Part shown: piece after piece, positions 8,534-16,790 of the stretch
Layout: each line of letters begins with the position of its first letter
Numbering within the stretch: the first letter of the stretch is position 1
Assembly: GCA_947474435.1 (NCBI GenBank)
Contig: CANJII010000011.1
Location: forward strand, 28,482 to 92,481
Source of the DNA: Chitinophagaceae bacterium
GTDB taxonomy: Bacteria; Bacteroidota; Bacteroidia; Chitinophagales; UBA10324
Direction: 5' to 3'
Length of the DNA: 64,000 bases
Position numbers and translations under genes: made by a program
The notes under the pieces: generated by a model
What the model saw: only the letters and a program-made list of their open reading frames with translations
Databases searched by the model: none
What the model was told of the DNA's origin: nothing

Positions 8534-10219
8534 ATGGAAATAGCAGGAAATATTTTAAAACTTTTAGGTGGCGTAGGTTTATTTCTGTATGCCATGTATT
8601 TGATTGAAACAGCAATAAAAAATCTGTCTGGCCGCACTTTTAAATTATTTCTGCAGCGGTTTACAAAAAATAAAATCAAAGCAATATTTGGTGGCGCTGT
8701 TGTTACCGGTTTGTTGCAAAGCAGTTCATTGGTATCGCTGATGGTGCTGTCGTTTGTGGGTGCAGGTGTATTGAATATGAAAAATGCCCTGGCAGTTATT
8801 CTGGGTGCAAATCTTGGAACCACCTTAGACAGTTGGATAGTTGCCACGCTCGGTTTTAAAGTAGATATAGATTCATTTGCTTTTCCGGCGGTGGCGGTTG
8901 CCGGTTTAATGCTTACGCTCTTCAGCAAGAATAAAAAAGTAAAAAACATTGCATACTTCCTGATGGGGTTCGGATTGCTGTTTATCGGCATTTCCTTTAT
9001 GAAGCTCTCGGTGGAAGCGCAGGTAAAAGAATTTGACTTTGCAAAATTTGCAGGCGTATCGTTAATTTATTTTTTGGTTATTGGTTTTGTTATTACCACG
9101 CTCATTCAATCAAGTTCAGCAACAATAGCCATCACACTCAGTGCGCTTAGTGCGGGGGCTGTTACTTTTCCGGCAGCTGCTGCTATGGTTATTGGTTCTG
9201 AAATCGGTACCACAATAAAATTGGTGCTCGGTTCTGTGAGTGGCAACAGTGCAAAAAAACAAGTAGCACTCGGAAATTTTCTGTTCAATATTTTCACCAC
9301 TCTTTTAGCATTTATATTTCTCAAACAAATTTTAGCCCTCATTATAAATGTGTTTAATGTTACAGACCCGCTTATGGGTTTAGTTACTTTTCAAAGCCTG
9401 ATAAATCTGTTTTCAATTATTGTTTTCTTTCCGTTGTTAAATCTGTTTGCAACTTTTCTCGAGGGCAGATTTAAACAAACAGATAATTATGCCACCGCTT
9501 TTATAAAAAATGTAAGTGCCGAAGAATCGGGTATTGCAGCAGATTTATTAAAAAAGGAGGTTGATTATTTTATTTATAATTCCATGCAATTCAACCTTAA
9601 ATTATTTGAGATTGAAGAATCTGTGTTAACGAAGAATGAAAAATTTGAAATAATTATTCATGATAAAAAAGTAACGGGTAAAACCATTGAAGAAAAATAT
9701 AATTACCTGAAACAACTGCAGGGCGAAATACAATCGTTCTACATAAAAATGGCAGTGGATGATGGCAATGAAAATCATTCAAACGAATCAGAACAACTCA
9801 TTGCATCGGTGCGAAGTTGCATGCTGGCAACAAAATGCATTCACGACATTGCACCTAACATCAATGACCTGCTGCAATCATCAAAAAATATAAAGCATGA
9901 TTTTTTTCTTGAAACCAGAAATGAAACCAAAGAATTATACCATCAAATGAGTTTGGTGATGAATGGAAAAGAAGAAAATATATTTCAATCGCTGCAGCAA
10001 TTATTTAATCAGGTGGAAAAAAATTTCAGTAAAAAACTCAACGAATTTTACAAAGCCGCAAAATCAGTAACGCTGAATGAATTAGACATTACAACCATCA
10101 TTAATTTCAACCGCGAATTATTTACTTCGCACAAAGCAATGATAATGGCAATCAAAGATTTTTCGCTAGATACCAGGCAGGCGAAAGAATTCAATGATAT
10201 TCCGGAATATAAAACTTAG
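8534..10219 (+). CDS. Na/Pi cotransporter family protein with PhoU-like domain
   Basis: A 561-residue inner-membrane protein. The first ~320 residues carry about eight to nine hydrophobic segments and the two inverted QSSS motifs typical of NptA/SLC34-type sodium-phosphate cotransporters (residues 62-65 and 192-195), each near a GxxxGTT motif (GANLGTT, GSEIGTT). The C-terminal ~220 residues are helical, charged and PhoU-like, as in YjbB-type proteins. The probable substrate is inorganic phosphate. The gene stands alone, divergent from the ABC-F gene, so no phosphate-regulon context is visible. Confidence 0.88.
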   Translation: MEIAGNILKLLGGVGLFLYAMYLIETAIKNLSGRTFKLFLQRFTKNKIKAIFGGAVVTGLLQSSSLVSLMVLSFVGAGVLNMKNALAVILGANLGTTLDSWIVATLGFKVDIDSFAFPAVAVAGLMLTLFSKNKKVKNIAYFLMGFGLLFIGISFMKLSVEAQVKEFDFAKFAGVSLIYFLVIGFVITTLIQSSSATIAITLSALSAGAVTFPAAAAMVIGSEIGTTIKLVLGSVSGNSAKKQVALGNFLFNIFTTLLAFIFLKQILALIINVFNVTDPLMGLVTFQSLINLFSIIVFFPLLNLFATFLEGRFKQTDNYATAFIKNVSAEESGIAADLLKKEVDYFIYNSMQFNLKLFEIEESVLTKNEKFEIIIHDKKVTGKTIEEKYNYLKQLQGEIQSFYIKMAVDDGNENHSNESEQLIASVRSCMLATKCIHDIAPNINDLLQSSKNIKHDFFLETRNETKELYHQMSLVMNGKEENIFQSLQQLFNQVEKNFSKKLNEFYKAAKSVTLNELDITTIINFNRELFTSHKAMIMAIKDFSLDTRQAKEFNDIPEYKT

Positions 10220-10306
10220 CAATGTTCATCAGCTTGTTCGTGCAGTAATGACTATTATCATGAAGGGCAATCAATTCTATTTTATTTTTGAAAAAAATAT
10301 TTACCA

Positions 10307-11737
10307 ATGAAACAAATCCTTTTACTCCCACAGTTTATTTTTCTTTTGTCATGTTCTGTTTCAGCGCAATTCAATATTGCTTCTGTTCAGGATGGAAATT
10401 TTAAATCACCATCAACCTGGAATTGCAATTGTATTCCGTTGCCGGTTGCTGTAATTGCTGTTAATCACCAGGTAGTTTTTGATACCAGTTTTGCATTGGT
10501 CACTGCGGTAGGGCACACCGGAAAAATAACTATTGCTTCCGGTGCTTCATTAATACAGGATGCAACCAGCCGGTATTTATTTATTGATGGAAGCGGTTCG
10601 CTCATTAACAACGGAAAATTTTATTGCGATAGTTTGTTAATCAATAATGGAAGAATAACCAACAACGATACTTTTCTGGTAAACACATTCGCCAACCTTG
10701 ATTCGATAACAAATTCTGCCGGAGCATTTATGGCGGTAACAGATAGTTTTTATACCATGGGAAAATTATTCAACAGCGGAAAATTAGCTGCGCCCACTTT
10801 TTACAATGGCGGAACTATAATTAATTACAACATCATAACCGGTGTAGATAGTTTTTTAAACAACGGAACTTTCACCAATAATGCGAATGGAAAAATTTAT
10901 GCCTCCACATTTTACAATATGCAAACCTTTACCAATAAAGGAAAAATTTTACAGGTGGATAGCTTAACCAATGGCGGAACATTTTTAAATGATGTTGGAA
11001 GTTCTGTTACGGTTGACAGCATGATAAATATTTCATCGTTCACAAATAATGGCGTTATGAATATTAATTTACTGGGCAATACCGGAACTTATACCAATGA
11101 TGATTCTACCTACTTCACCGATTTGCTTTCAACAGGAACAATTAATAACAATGGAATTTTTATTGGAACACATGATGTTTGGAATGCAGGAACATTGAAC
11201 CTGAATGCCGGCAGTTACTTTTTTCTTGGCAATGATTTTTTAAATGCCGACAGCATTGCAACTGATGCCGTAACTGATATTGAAGGACAATTGAATTGCA
11301 AAAACTGGTACAATGCTGATGTAGTGAAAGGAACTGCGGGACATTTTTTAGTTGAAGATACAACCTGGAATTCAGGCAGCATGATTGAGACTTTTGATAT
11401 TTGCGATGCTACTCCGCCGGCAGCAACTCCGTTCATTGATTTGAATTTCGGAACCATTGCAGCGGGCATTACTTATTGCAGCACCGTTGCTGTGAATGAA
11501 ATTAGTACTGCAGAAATAAAAATTTATCCAACCATTACTGATGGATTAGTTGTGATTGAAACATCAAGTGCAGGTGCTGTAGAAATTATTTCTGTGGATG
11601 GAAGGTTAATGGATACAAAACAATTGAATTCTGATTACACTCAGCTAAATCTTTCAGTATTGAATAATGGAATTTATATTCTGAAAATAAATTCGATGAA
11701 GGGAAATTCGGTTGGCAAGATTGTTATTCAGAAATGA
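10307..11737 (+). CDS. secreted repeat protein with T9SS sorting domain
   Basis: A 476-residue protein with a signal peptide (1-21, ending SAQ). Next comes a long region of short beta-type repeats rich in Asn, Thr and Gly ('SLINNGKFYCDSLLINNGRI', 'DSFLNNGTFTNNANGKIY', 'TFYNMQTFTNKGKIL'). These look like a right-handed beta-helix or autotransporter-like solenoid. The last ~75 residues are a sorting domain: AEIKIYPTITDG, a degenerate form of the usual YPNP motif, then 'GIYILKINSMKGN' and a basic end. A role in adhesion or as a surface-layer component is inferred from architecture only. It starts 87 bases after the cotransporter gene. Confidence 0.75.
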   Translation: MKQILLLPQFIFLLSCSVSAQFNIASVQDGNFKSPSTWNCNCIPLPVAVIAVNHQVVFDTSFALVTAVGHTGKITIASGASLIQDATSRYLFIDGSGSLINNGKFYCDSLLINNGRITNNDTFLVNTFANLDSITNSAGAFMAVTDSFYTMGKLFNSGKLAAPTFYNGGTIINYNIITGVDSFLNNGTFTNNANGKIYASTFYNMQTFTNKGKILQVDSLTNGGTFLNDVGSSVTVDSMINISSFTNNGVMNINLLGNTGTYTNDDSTYFTDLLSTGTINNNGIFIGTHDVWNAGTLNLNAGSYFFLGNDFLNADSIATDAVTDIEGQLNCKNWYNADVVKGTAGHFLVEDTTWNSGSMIETFDICDATPPAATPFIDLNFGTIAAGITYCSTVAVNEISTAEIKIYPTITDGLVVIETSSAGAVEIISVDGRLMDTKQLNSDYTQLNLSVLNNGIYILKINSMKGNSVGKIVIQK

Positions 11738-11806
11738 TTGCTGAATTTGTAAATTATTAATACGAAAATTCGGTCATTAAATAATTTATAATCTCTGATC
11801 CTTTCC

Positions 11807-11835
11807 TTGTTCGCTTTTATATTTTTCTATCTTGC
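11807..11835 (+). promoter_or_regulatory. candidate Bacteroidota-type promoter
   Basis: TTG (11807-11809), an 18-base spacer and TATCTTGC (11828-11835) resemble the Bacteroidota consensus TTG/TAnnTTTG. The -7 element ends 7 bases before the ATG at 11843, so the leader would be very short. This supports ATG 11843 over the upstream TTG as the start of the next gene. Confidence 0.4.
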
Positions 11836-11842
11836 GCCACGA

Positions 11843-13951
11843 ATGAGAAAAAAAGTTTTGATTCATAGTTATCGGTTACTGGTGTTGTGTGCTGCTATAC
11901 TTTTTGGTTCAAGTGCAGCAAGAGCGCAATCATCTTTTCAGAAAAAAACAGTTGACATTGGTAACACAGGAATGACCATTTCAAATTTCGGAACCATTGG
12001 TAATCCGGTTGTCATCAGCAATCCCGATGATGTTCCTTCGCTGGAATATCCGATTAATTCAGGAATTGAACATTTGTTTGAAGGAGGAATCTGGATTGGC
12101 GCAACAATAGGTGGGCAAACTGTTGTATCAACTGCATCGGTTGATGCCGCAAGCGGATACACCACCGGTGCTGCGGGTTTTGAATTCAGTGCGCCGCAAG
12201 GAAGTAGTATTAATCAGCGTTCTACACTCACTTACAACGATCATTATTCGCCCGATGCCATTTCGCATCAGGATTTCACAATGGATTTTACTGATGCCAA
12301 TACCATTGTGCCCGGAACTTCAATTCCAATTTCTGACCATACCGCTCCGTTAAATGCAGGCGTACATCTTGAATCCTATGCATGGAATTATTCCTTCGCC
12401 GATTATTTTGTTATACTCAATTACACCATCACCAACAATTCAACGCAAACATGGGATAGTGTTTACCTCGGCATGTGGACTGATTTGGTTGTACGAAATG
12501 TAAATGTGGCAACCGATAACGGCTCTGCTTTTTTCAGCAAGGGAGGAGTTGGATACATTGATTCGTTGTATGCCTTGTATGCTTATGATGTGAATGGGGA
12601 TATTGGATACACCAACTCCTATGGAGCCACGCAATTTTTAGGAATAGTCTGGAGAAATAAATTTTTTCATCCGAAAAATGCTTCACTGTTTTTAACTGAA
12701 GGATTACCGGAACCAAAAGTGAATGCAAATTTCTGGAAGTATAAAACCGACGATGGATTTTTAGGAACTTATCCGGCTGATGACTTATTAAAATTCAATA
12801 GACTAACCACTCCACTTGATTTTTCAAATGCAGCCATCACAAATACTTTTTCTTCAGCATCAAACAGAACTGATTTGCTTTCAGCTGGACCAATCACTGA
12901 AGTGTTACCGGGCGAAAGTTTTCAATACACCATTGCAGTTGTTTGCGCTGCGCAATTACCCGGCAGCACATTGGATGCACCCGAAGCGCGGGTTGAACTG
13001 AATCAGCATCTTGGTTGGGCAAAGCGAACTTACCTGGGTGAAGATGTAAATGAAAACGGAGTACTCGATTCAGGTGAAGACCTCAACAACAATCAGGCAC
13101 TCGATCGTTTTATTTTACCTGAACCACCTGCTGATCCAATTGTGAAAATGATTCCATCAGAAGGAGCGGTTGATATTTACTGGGACAATGAAGCAGAAAA
13201 TTCCATTGACCCCATCAGCAAGCAAAAGGATTTTGAAGGGTACAGAATTTACCGAAGCAATGCCGGTGATGATGTGAATGTGCAAACAGCAACCAACCTC
13301 AATCAGATTGCGCAATGGGATAAACCCGGAAATGATTTAGGATTCAACAACGGAACAGAACCGATAAAACTTTCAACTCCCAAAATGTTTGAAGGTGATA
13401 ACACTGCCTACAATTATCATTACAGAGTGGAAGGATTACTGAATGGATGGCAATATGTTTTTGCCATCACTTCATTTGATGAAGGAAACAAGGAATTGAA
13501 TCTGGAAAGTTTAGAATCATCAATCACCGCAAATACTTTTCGAGTGCTTGCCGGAACTGAAGGAAAAATTTATGACACTAAAAAAGATTCGTTAAAGCCG
13601 GGAGTATATCCGAACCCTTACCACATAAAAGCAGCATGGGATGGCGGTACTGCGCAAATGCGACGAATTTGTTTTTATAATTTGCCTGAGCAATGCACCA
13701 TTTCAATTTATACTTCGGCCGGAGATGTGGTTACTGTTTTAAATCATTCAGAAGAATACAAAGGAGAAGATGCGCAGTGGTTTAACAATTATGCAGGCAA
13801 TGCAAATGACCGTGTACTTTCCGGCGGCGAACATTACTGGGATATATTAAGTGAAAGCAAGCAAGCTGTTTCACAGGGTATTTATCTTTTCTCCGTTAAA
13901 GATTTGAAAACCGGAATAATTAAAACCGGAAGTTTTGTGATTGAGCGGTAG
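11843..13951 (+). CDS. large secreted protein with FlgD/T9SS-like C-terminus
   Basis: A 702-residue protein from ATG 11843, preferred over the in-frame TTG at 11807 because MRKKVLIHSYRLL gives a proper signal peptide ending at ARAQ. The middle has a Ca-binding-like acidic loop, DVNENGVLDSGEDLNNNQAL (about residues 404-424), and a fibronectin-III-like segment ('DPISKQKDFEGYRIYRS', 'YRVEGLLNGWQYVFAITSFD'). The end 'GVYPNPYHIKA', then 'ISIYTSAGDVV', then 'GIYLFSVKDLKTG' and 'GSFVIER', is the variant sorting or FlgD-like domain of many Bacteroidota secreted proteins. The specific function is unknown. It is probably surface-located. Confidence 0.75.
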   Translation: MRKKVLIHSYRLLVLCAAILFGSSAARAQSSFQKKTVDIGNTGMTISNFGTIGNPVVISNPDDVPSLEYPINSGIEHLFEGGIWIGATIGGQTVVSTASVDAASGYTTGAAGFEFSAPQGSSINQRSTLTYNDHYSPDAISHQDFTMDFTDANTIVPGTSIPISDHTAPLNAGVHLESYAWNYSFADYFVILNYTITNNSTQTWDSVYLGMWTDLVVRNVNVATDNGSAFFSKGGVGYIDSLYALYAYDVNGDIGYTNSYGATQFLGIVWRNKFFHPKNASLFLTEGLPEPKVNANFWKYKTDDGFLGTYPADDLLKFNRLTTPLDFSNAAITNTFSSASNRTDLLSAGPITEVLPGESFQYTIAVVCAAQLPGSTLDAPEARVELNQHLGWAKRTYLGEDVNENGVLDSGEDLNNNQALDRFILPEPPADPIVKMIPSEGAVDIYWDNEAENSIDPISKQKDFEGYRIYRSNAGDDVNVQTATNLNQIAQWDKPGNDLGFNNGTEPIKLSTPKMFEGDNTAYNYHYRVEGLLNGWQYVFAITSFDEGNKELNLESLESSITANTFRVLAGTEGKIYDTKKDSLKPGVYPNPYHIKAAWDGGTAQMRRICFYNLPEQCTISIYTSAGDVVTVLNHSEEYKGEDAQWFNNYAGNANDRVLSGGEHYWDILSESKQAVSQGIYLFSVKDLKTGIIKTGSFVIER

Positions 13952-13999
13952 GTGAAAATGTAATGTGAAAGCTGAAAGTATTTGTCAAACAAAAAAATT

Positions 14000-14037
14000 C
14001 TGTCTCAGCAGGGTCTTCCGCAGGAGACCCTGCGCTT
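14000..14037 (+). repeat. REP-like palindrome, left copy beside the RAYT gene
   Basis: A 38-base element with an internal hairpin: GCAGGGTCT pairs with AGACCCTGC around a short loop. It is preceded by CTGTCTCA. An almost identical element in inverted orientation lies at 14711-14749 on the other side of the transposase gene, and a related one lies at 48664-48700. Confidence 0.85.
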
Positions 14038-14098
14038 TTCTTCATATTCTGCCCTGCGTTTTACTCCCTTATGTCTGAAAAATATTTACCTTGTCTCC

Positions 14099-14701
14099 AT
14101 GGCAGTTCGTAGTTCCAGAGAAAACGAAAATGGTTTTTATTTTATCACCTTCACAAACGACAAGTGGTTGCATCTGTTTCATAGTTTAAATATGTATGAC
14201 GAAATTTATAACTGGTTCAGAATATTGGAAGAAAAGAAAGAAGAAATCACCGGATTTGTGATTATGCCCAATCATCTGCACCTGCTCTTGTTTCATAAAG
14301 AAGAAAACGGCGAACTCCACAAAATTATTTCAAACGGCAAACGGTTTATGGCTTACGAAATGATTGCTCGGCTAAAAGAAAAAAAAGAATGGACAACACT
14401 AAAAATCCTGACCGACGAACTGACTGTTATAGAAAAGAAAAAGGGACAAAAGCATAAAACATTTGAAGAATCATTCGACTGCAAGAGGTGTTACACCGAA
14501 AAATTTATTCAACAGAAATTAAATTACATGCACAACAATCCTATTCAGCAAAAATGGGGGCTTGCTGAAATACCACAGTACTATAAACACTCATCGGCAG
14601 CTTTTTATAGTGAACAACCAATGCAGTATTCATTTAACTTGCAGCATTATAAAAGTGTGGAATGGAAATTTGAAGATGCACAATTGCATGAAAACGAATA
14701 G
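14099..14701 (+). CDS. REP-associated tyrosine transposase (RAYT), IS200-like Y1 family
   Basis: A 200-residue Y1-transposase-like protein starting at ATG 14099; an upstream TTG-initiated extension would run through the REP-like hairpin. It carries the HUH motif within MPNHLHLLLF and a conserved tyrosine in 'QKLNYMHNNPIQQKWG', the order expected for the single-strand nuclease domain. It differs from IS200/IS605 transposases in lacking a TnpB partner and in being enclosed by two inverted REP-like hairpins, the arrangement of a RAYT 'REPtron'. Related proteins cleave REP hairpins on single-stranded DNA. The residues look intact, so it may be active. Confidence 0.85.
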   Translation: MAVRSSRENENGFYFITFTNDKWLHLFHSLNMYDEIYNWFRILEEKKEEITGFVIMPNHLHLLLFHKEENGELHKIISNGKRFMAYEMIARLKEKKEWTTLKILTDELTVIEKKKGQKHKTFEESFDCKRCYTEKFIQQKLNYMHNNPIQQKWGLAEIPQYYKHSSAAFYSEQPMQYSFNLQHYKSVEWKFEDAQLHENE

Positions 14702-14710
14702 CGCAACAAA

Positions 14711-14749
14711 AACGCAGGGTCTCCTTGCAGGAAGACCCTGCTGGGACAG
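14711..14749 (-). repeat. REP-like palindrome, right copy beside the RAYT gene
   Basis: The reverse complement matches the left element at 14000-14037 except for two or three substitutions and a two-base loop change. It again holds a GCAGGGTCT / AGACCCTGC hairpin. It starts 10 bases after the transposase stop. Confidence 0.85.
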
Positions 14750-14790
14750 AAAATTATCATTCTACTTTAATTTCAATAAACGAATAAACT

Positions 14791-16182
14791 ATGAAACGAA
14801 TTTTGTTTGTTTTTTTTAGTTTCATTTCTTTAAATGGATATTCACAGAATTTAAATTATTATCAATGGAAACCAATTGAGCCAGGTTTGGTTTGTGCTGA
14901 CTCGTTCTATCTACGGTGTAAGATTCAAAATTTTGCTAATGATACATTAAGAGATATATTATGGATGAAAGGCAGATTTGAAGGAGGAGACACAATATCA
15001 TCTCCCAATATTATAGGATATAACGGCCACGATTTTGTACCATTTCCATTTCCTGTTACAAGTTACGATACGGTAGTTACTTATGATATGATAATGTATT
15101 ATGGCGACCTATACACTTGCTCAGACCATGCAGTTTTTAAATATGATTTTACTACCCATCAAAGGAATACGATTGGATTATTCCCATCTTTATCAAACGG
15201 CGAATGCTTTGCTGTTTATAATGGCGACTTGTATTTGGGCGGCGATTTTTATGCAATACAAGATACATCAGGTAACTGGATAGGAGCTTACAATATTGCA
15301 AAATGGGATGGGGTCAACTGGAGTAGCGTTGGGCAGTATGGTGTTTATAATCCCAGTGCCGGAGGAGGAGTAGTTTATTCAATGGAAGTGTACAACAATA
15401 AATTATATGTTGGTGGCACATTTGAATTTGCTGATTCTGTAGAAGCATGGAATATTGCAGCTTGGAATGGTTTAAATTGGAGTTGCTTATGCGATGGAAT
15501 TAGTCACTTTGGAACAAATTCAAATAATAATAACCACTATGCTGCAACGGTACATGATTTTGAAATATTTCAAGGGAATTTATATGCAACCGGTAATTTC
15601 GATTCCATTTGTAATGTAAAATCAAAATTAGCTTTTACTGATGGGAATGGATGGAATGGAACTGCATTTCCATATTTTGATAACATAATTATTAAGTCGT
15701 TTCAAAACAATTTGATTGTTTATACCTTAAGTTTATCATCTTTTTATAATGTTCTATTTTGGGATGGAACTCAATCCATTCAAGTTGATACTGGATTTAT
15801 AGATGGATATGCCTCTTTTATAAATTTTCATGACACCCTTTATGCAGGCGGTGCATTTGGATTCTCCGGTAATACAGCTGTTTTCAGGATTGCTAAATTA
15901 GTATTTGACAGCACCAATGTTGGGATAAACGAAACAGAAATAAAAACAGGAGAAATAAAAATATATCCAAATCCGGCAAACGATCAATTGATAATTGATA
16001 ATGGGCAATTGATAATTGATGAAATTGAAATTACAAATGCATTAGGAATTCATAGTTTCAGATTCAAAGTTTCAAACCCGACAACACAAATCAATATTAA
16101 AACCTTAGCCGCAGGATTATATTTTGTGAAAGTTCATTTGCAAAATGGAGAAATACTAGTGCGGAAATTTGTAAGGCAATAA
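14791..16182 (+). CDS. secreted propeller-like protein with T9SS sorting domain
   Basis: A 463-residue paralogue of the product at 159-1571. It has a signal peptide (1-18, ending GYSQ), repeated motifs such as 'AKWDGVNWSSVG', 'NKLYVGGTFEFAD', 'AAWNGLNWSCLC' and 'TLYAGGAFGFSG', and a T9SS type A sorting domain starting 'IKIYPNPANDQ' and ending 'LVRKFVRQ'. Surface or extracellular location is expected; the ligand is unknown. The sorting domain contains a repeat-derived insertion with QLIID twice (DNA 15985-16020). The RAYT/REP unit directly upstream separates it from the preceding secreted-protein gene. Confidence 0.85.
   Translation: MKRILFVFFSFISLNGYSQNLNYYQWKPIEPGLVCADSFYLRCKIQNFANDTLRDILWMKGRFEGGDTISSPNIIGYNGHDFVPFPFPVTSYDTVVTYDMIMYYGDLYTCSDHAVFKYDFTTHQRNTIGLFPSLSNGECFAVYNGDLYLGGDFYAIQDTSGNWIGAYNIAKWDGVNWSSVGQYGVYNPSAGGGVVYSMEVYNNKLYVGGTFEFADSVEAWNIAAWNGLNWSCLCDGISHFGTNSNNNNHYAATVHDFEIFQGNLYATGNFDSICNVKSKLAFTDGNGWNGTAFPYFDNIIIKSFQNNLIVYTLSLSSFYNVLFWDGTQSIQVDTGFIDGYASFINFHDTLYAGGAFGFSGNTAVFRIAKLVFDSTNVGINETEIKTGEIKIYPNPANDQLIIDNGQLIIDEIEITNALGIHSFRFKVSNPTTQINIKTLAAGLYFVKVHLQNGEILVRKFVRQ
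15985..16020 (+). repeat. 15-base direct repeat inside a T9SS sorting domain
   Basis: CAATTGATAATTGAT occurs twice exactly (15985-15999 and 16006-16020), separated by 6 bases. In frame this gives QLIID-NG-QLIID, placed directly after the YPNP motif of the sorting domain. Confidence 0.8.
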
Positions 16183-16209
16183 AATCAGAAATGCGAGAAA
16201 CTTAACAGT

Positions 16210-16236
16210 TGAAGGAACAAATTGATTATTCCTTCA
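16210..16236. terminator. weak hairpin between convergent genes
   Basis: TGAAGGAA (16210-16217) pairs with TTCCTTCA (16229-16236), which overlaps the stop codon of the SxtJ-like gene. On the plus strand a run of six Ts follows a few bases later. An 8-base stem with an 11-base loop is only a modest terminator candidate. Confidence 0.3.
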
Positions 16237-16599
16237 CCATGTTTTTTCAAAATAGCTTTTTGAAATCACAACAGTATGATCTTTAAAAGCTGAACCCGGT
16301 TTTTTCTTCCTGTCCATTAAATCTGTTTTTTTTATTTTATACAACAACGAAATCGGAATAAGTATCACAACAAAAACAATAGTTAAAAGAATTTTCGGCA
16401 TAATGAAACCGATGATTTCTGATACATATAAAAAAGCTCTTGACACATACGAACTCAGCGAGTAAAATAACAGGCCGGCTAACCCAAGTGCAATTGCTAT
16501 TTGCAGCATCCATTTTACATGATATGCAAGGTGCACAAATACCAACACTACCACCAGTGTGAGTATTACTTCGTAATTTTTTTCTTTATTTATTTTCAT
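16234..16599 (-). CDS. SxtJ-family membrane protein
   Basis: A 121-residue integral membrane protein from ATG 16599. Upstream in-frame residues overlap the DUF5989 gene and are not used. It has about three hydrophobic segments ('VILTLVVVLVFVHLAYHV', 'IAIALGLAGLLFYSL', 'ILLTIVFVVILIPISLLY') and a basic C-terminal tail with 'DRKKKPGSAFKDH'. That size and ending match the SxtJ family, named from the saxitoxin cluster and widespread next to carbamoyltransferases. Its biochemical role is unknown. It starts one base after the DUF5989 stop, so it is probably translationally coupled. The triad suggests a membrane-associated partner of the carbamoyltransferase. Confidence 0.75.
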   Translation of the reverse strand: MKINKEKNYEVILTLVVVLVFVHLAYHVKWMLQIAIALGLAGLLFYSLSSYVSRAFLYVSEIIGFIMPKILLTIVFVVILIPISLLYKIKKTDLMDRKKKPGSAFKDHTVVISKSYFEKTW

Positions 16600-16600
16600 T

Positions 16601-16750
16601 TCAAAACAAAGTATAAATGAACGGAGCAAGCGCGCTTCCACTACCGAAAACAAGCAACACTCCAATCAGTAATAAAACAATAACCATTGGCAATAGCCAC
16701 CATTTTTTCCGTTCCTTCATAAAACTCCAGAGGTCTTTCAGAAAATCCAT
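16601..16750 (-). CDS. DUF5989 small membrane protein
   Basis: A 49-residue protein: MDFLKDLWSFMKERKKWW, then a single membrane segment (LLPMVIVLLLIGVLLVF), then GSGSALAPFIYTLF. This is the typical DUF5989 size and pattern, with a short amphipathic basic start, one membrane helix and a 'SALAPFIYTLF' end. The gene lies between the carbamoyltransferase (40 bases upstream) and the SxtJ-like gene (1 base downstream), the family's usual context. Its function is unknown; it probably forms a membrane complex with SxtJ. Confidence 0.85.
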   Translation of the reverse strand: MDFLKDLWSFMKERKKWWLLPMVIVLLLIGVLLVFGSGSALAPFIYTLF

Positions 16751-16790
16751 GTGTTAATTTTTATTGAGTTAATCTTTTAATGAAAAATTT

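Noticed and set aside
8527..8991. A 154-codon minus-strand open frame opposite the Na/Pi cotransporter
   Set aside because: The cotransporter is clear on the plus strand with both QSSS motifs; the antisense frame shows no recognisable features.
13982..14098. Longer start for the RAYT gene
   Set aside because: The extra codons begin at TTG and translate the REP-like hairpin; ATG 14099 gives the normal N-terminus.
14099..14701. A complete IS200/IS605 insertion sequence
   Set aside because: No TnpB-like gene is present, and the flanking repeats are inverted REP-like hairpins on both sides, which fits a RAYT unit better.
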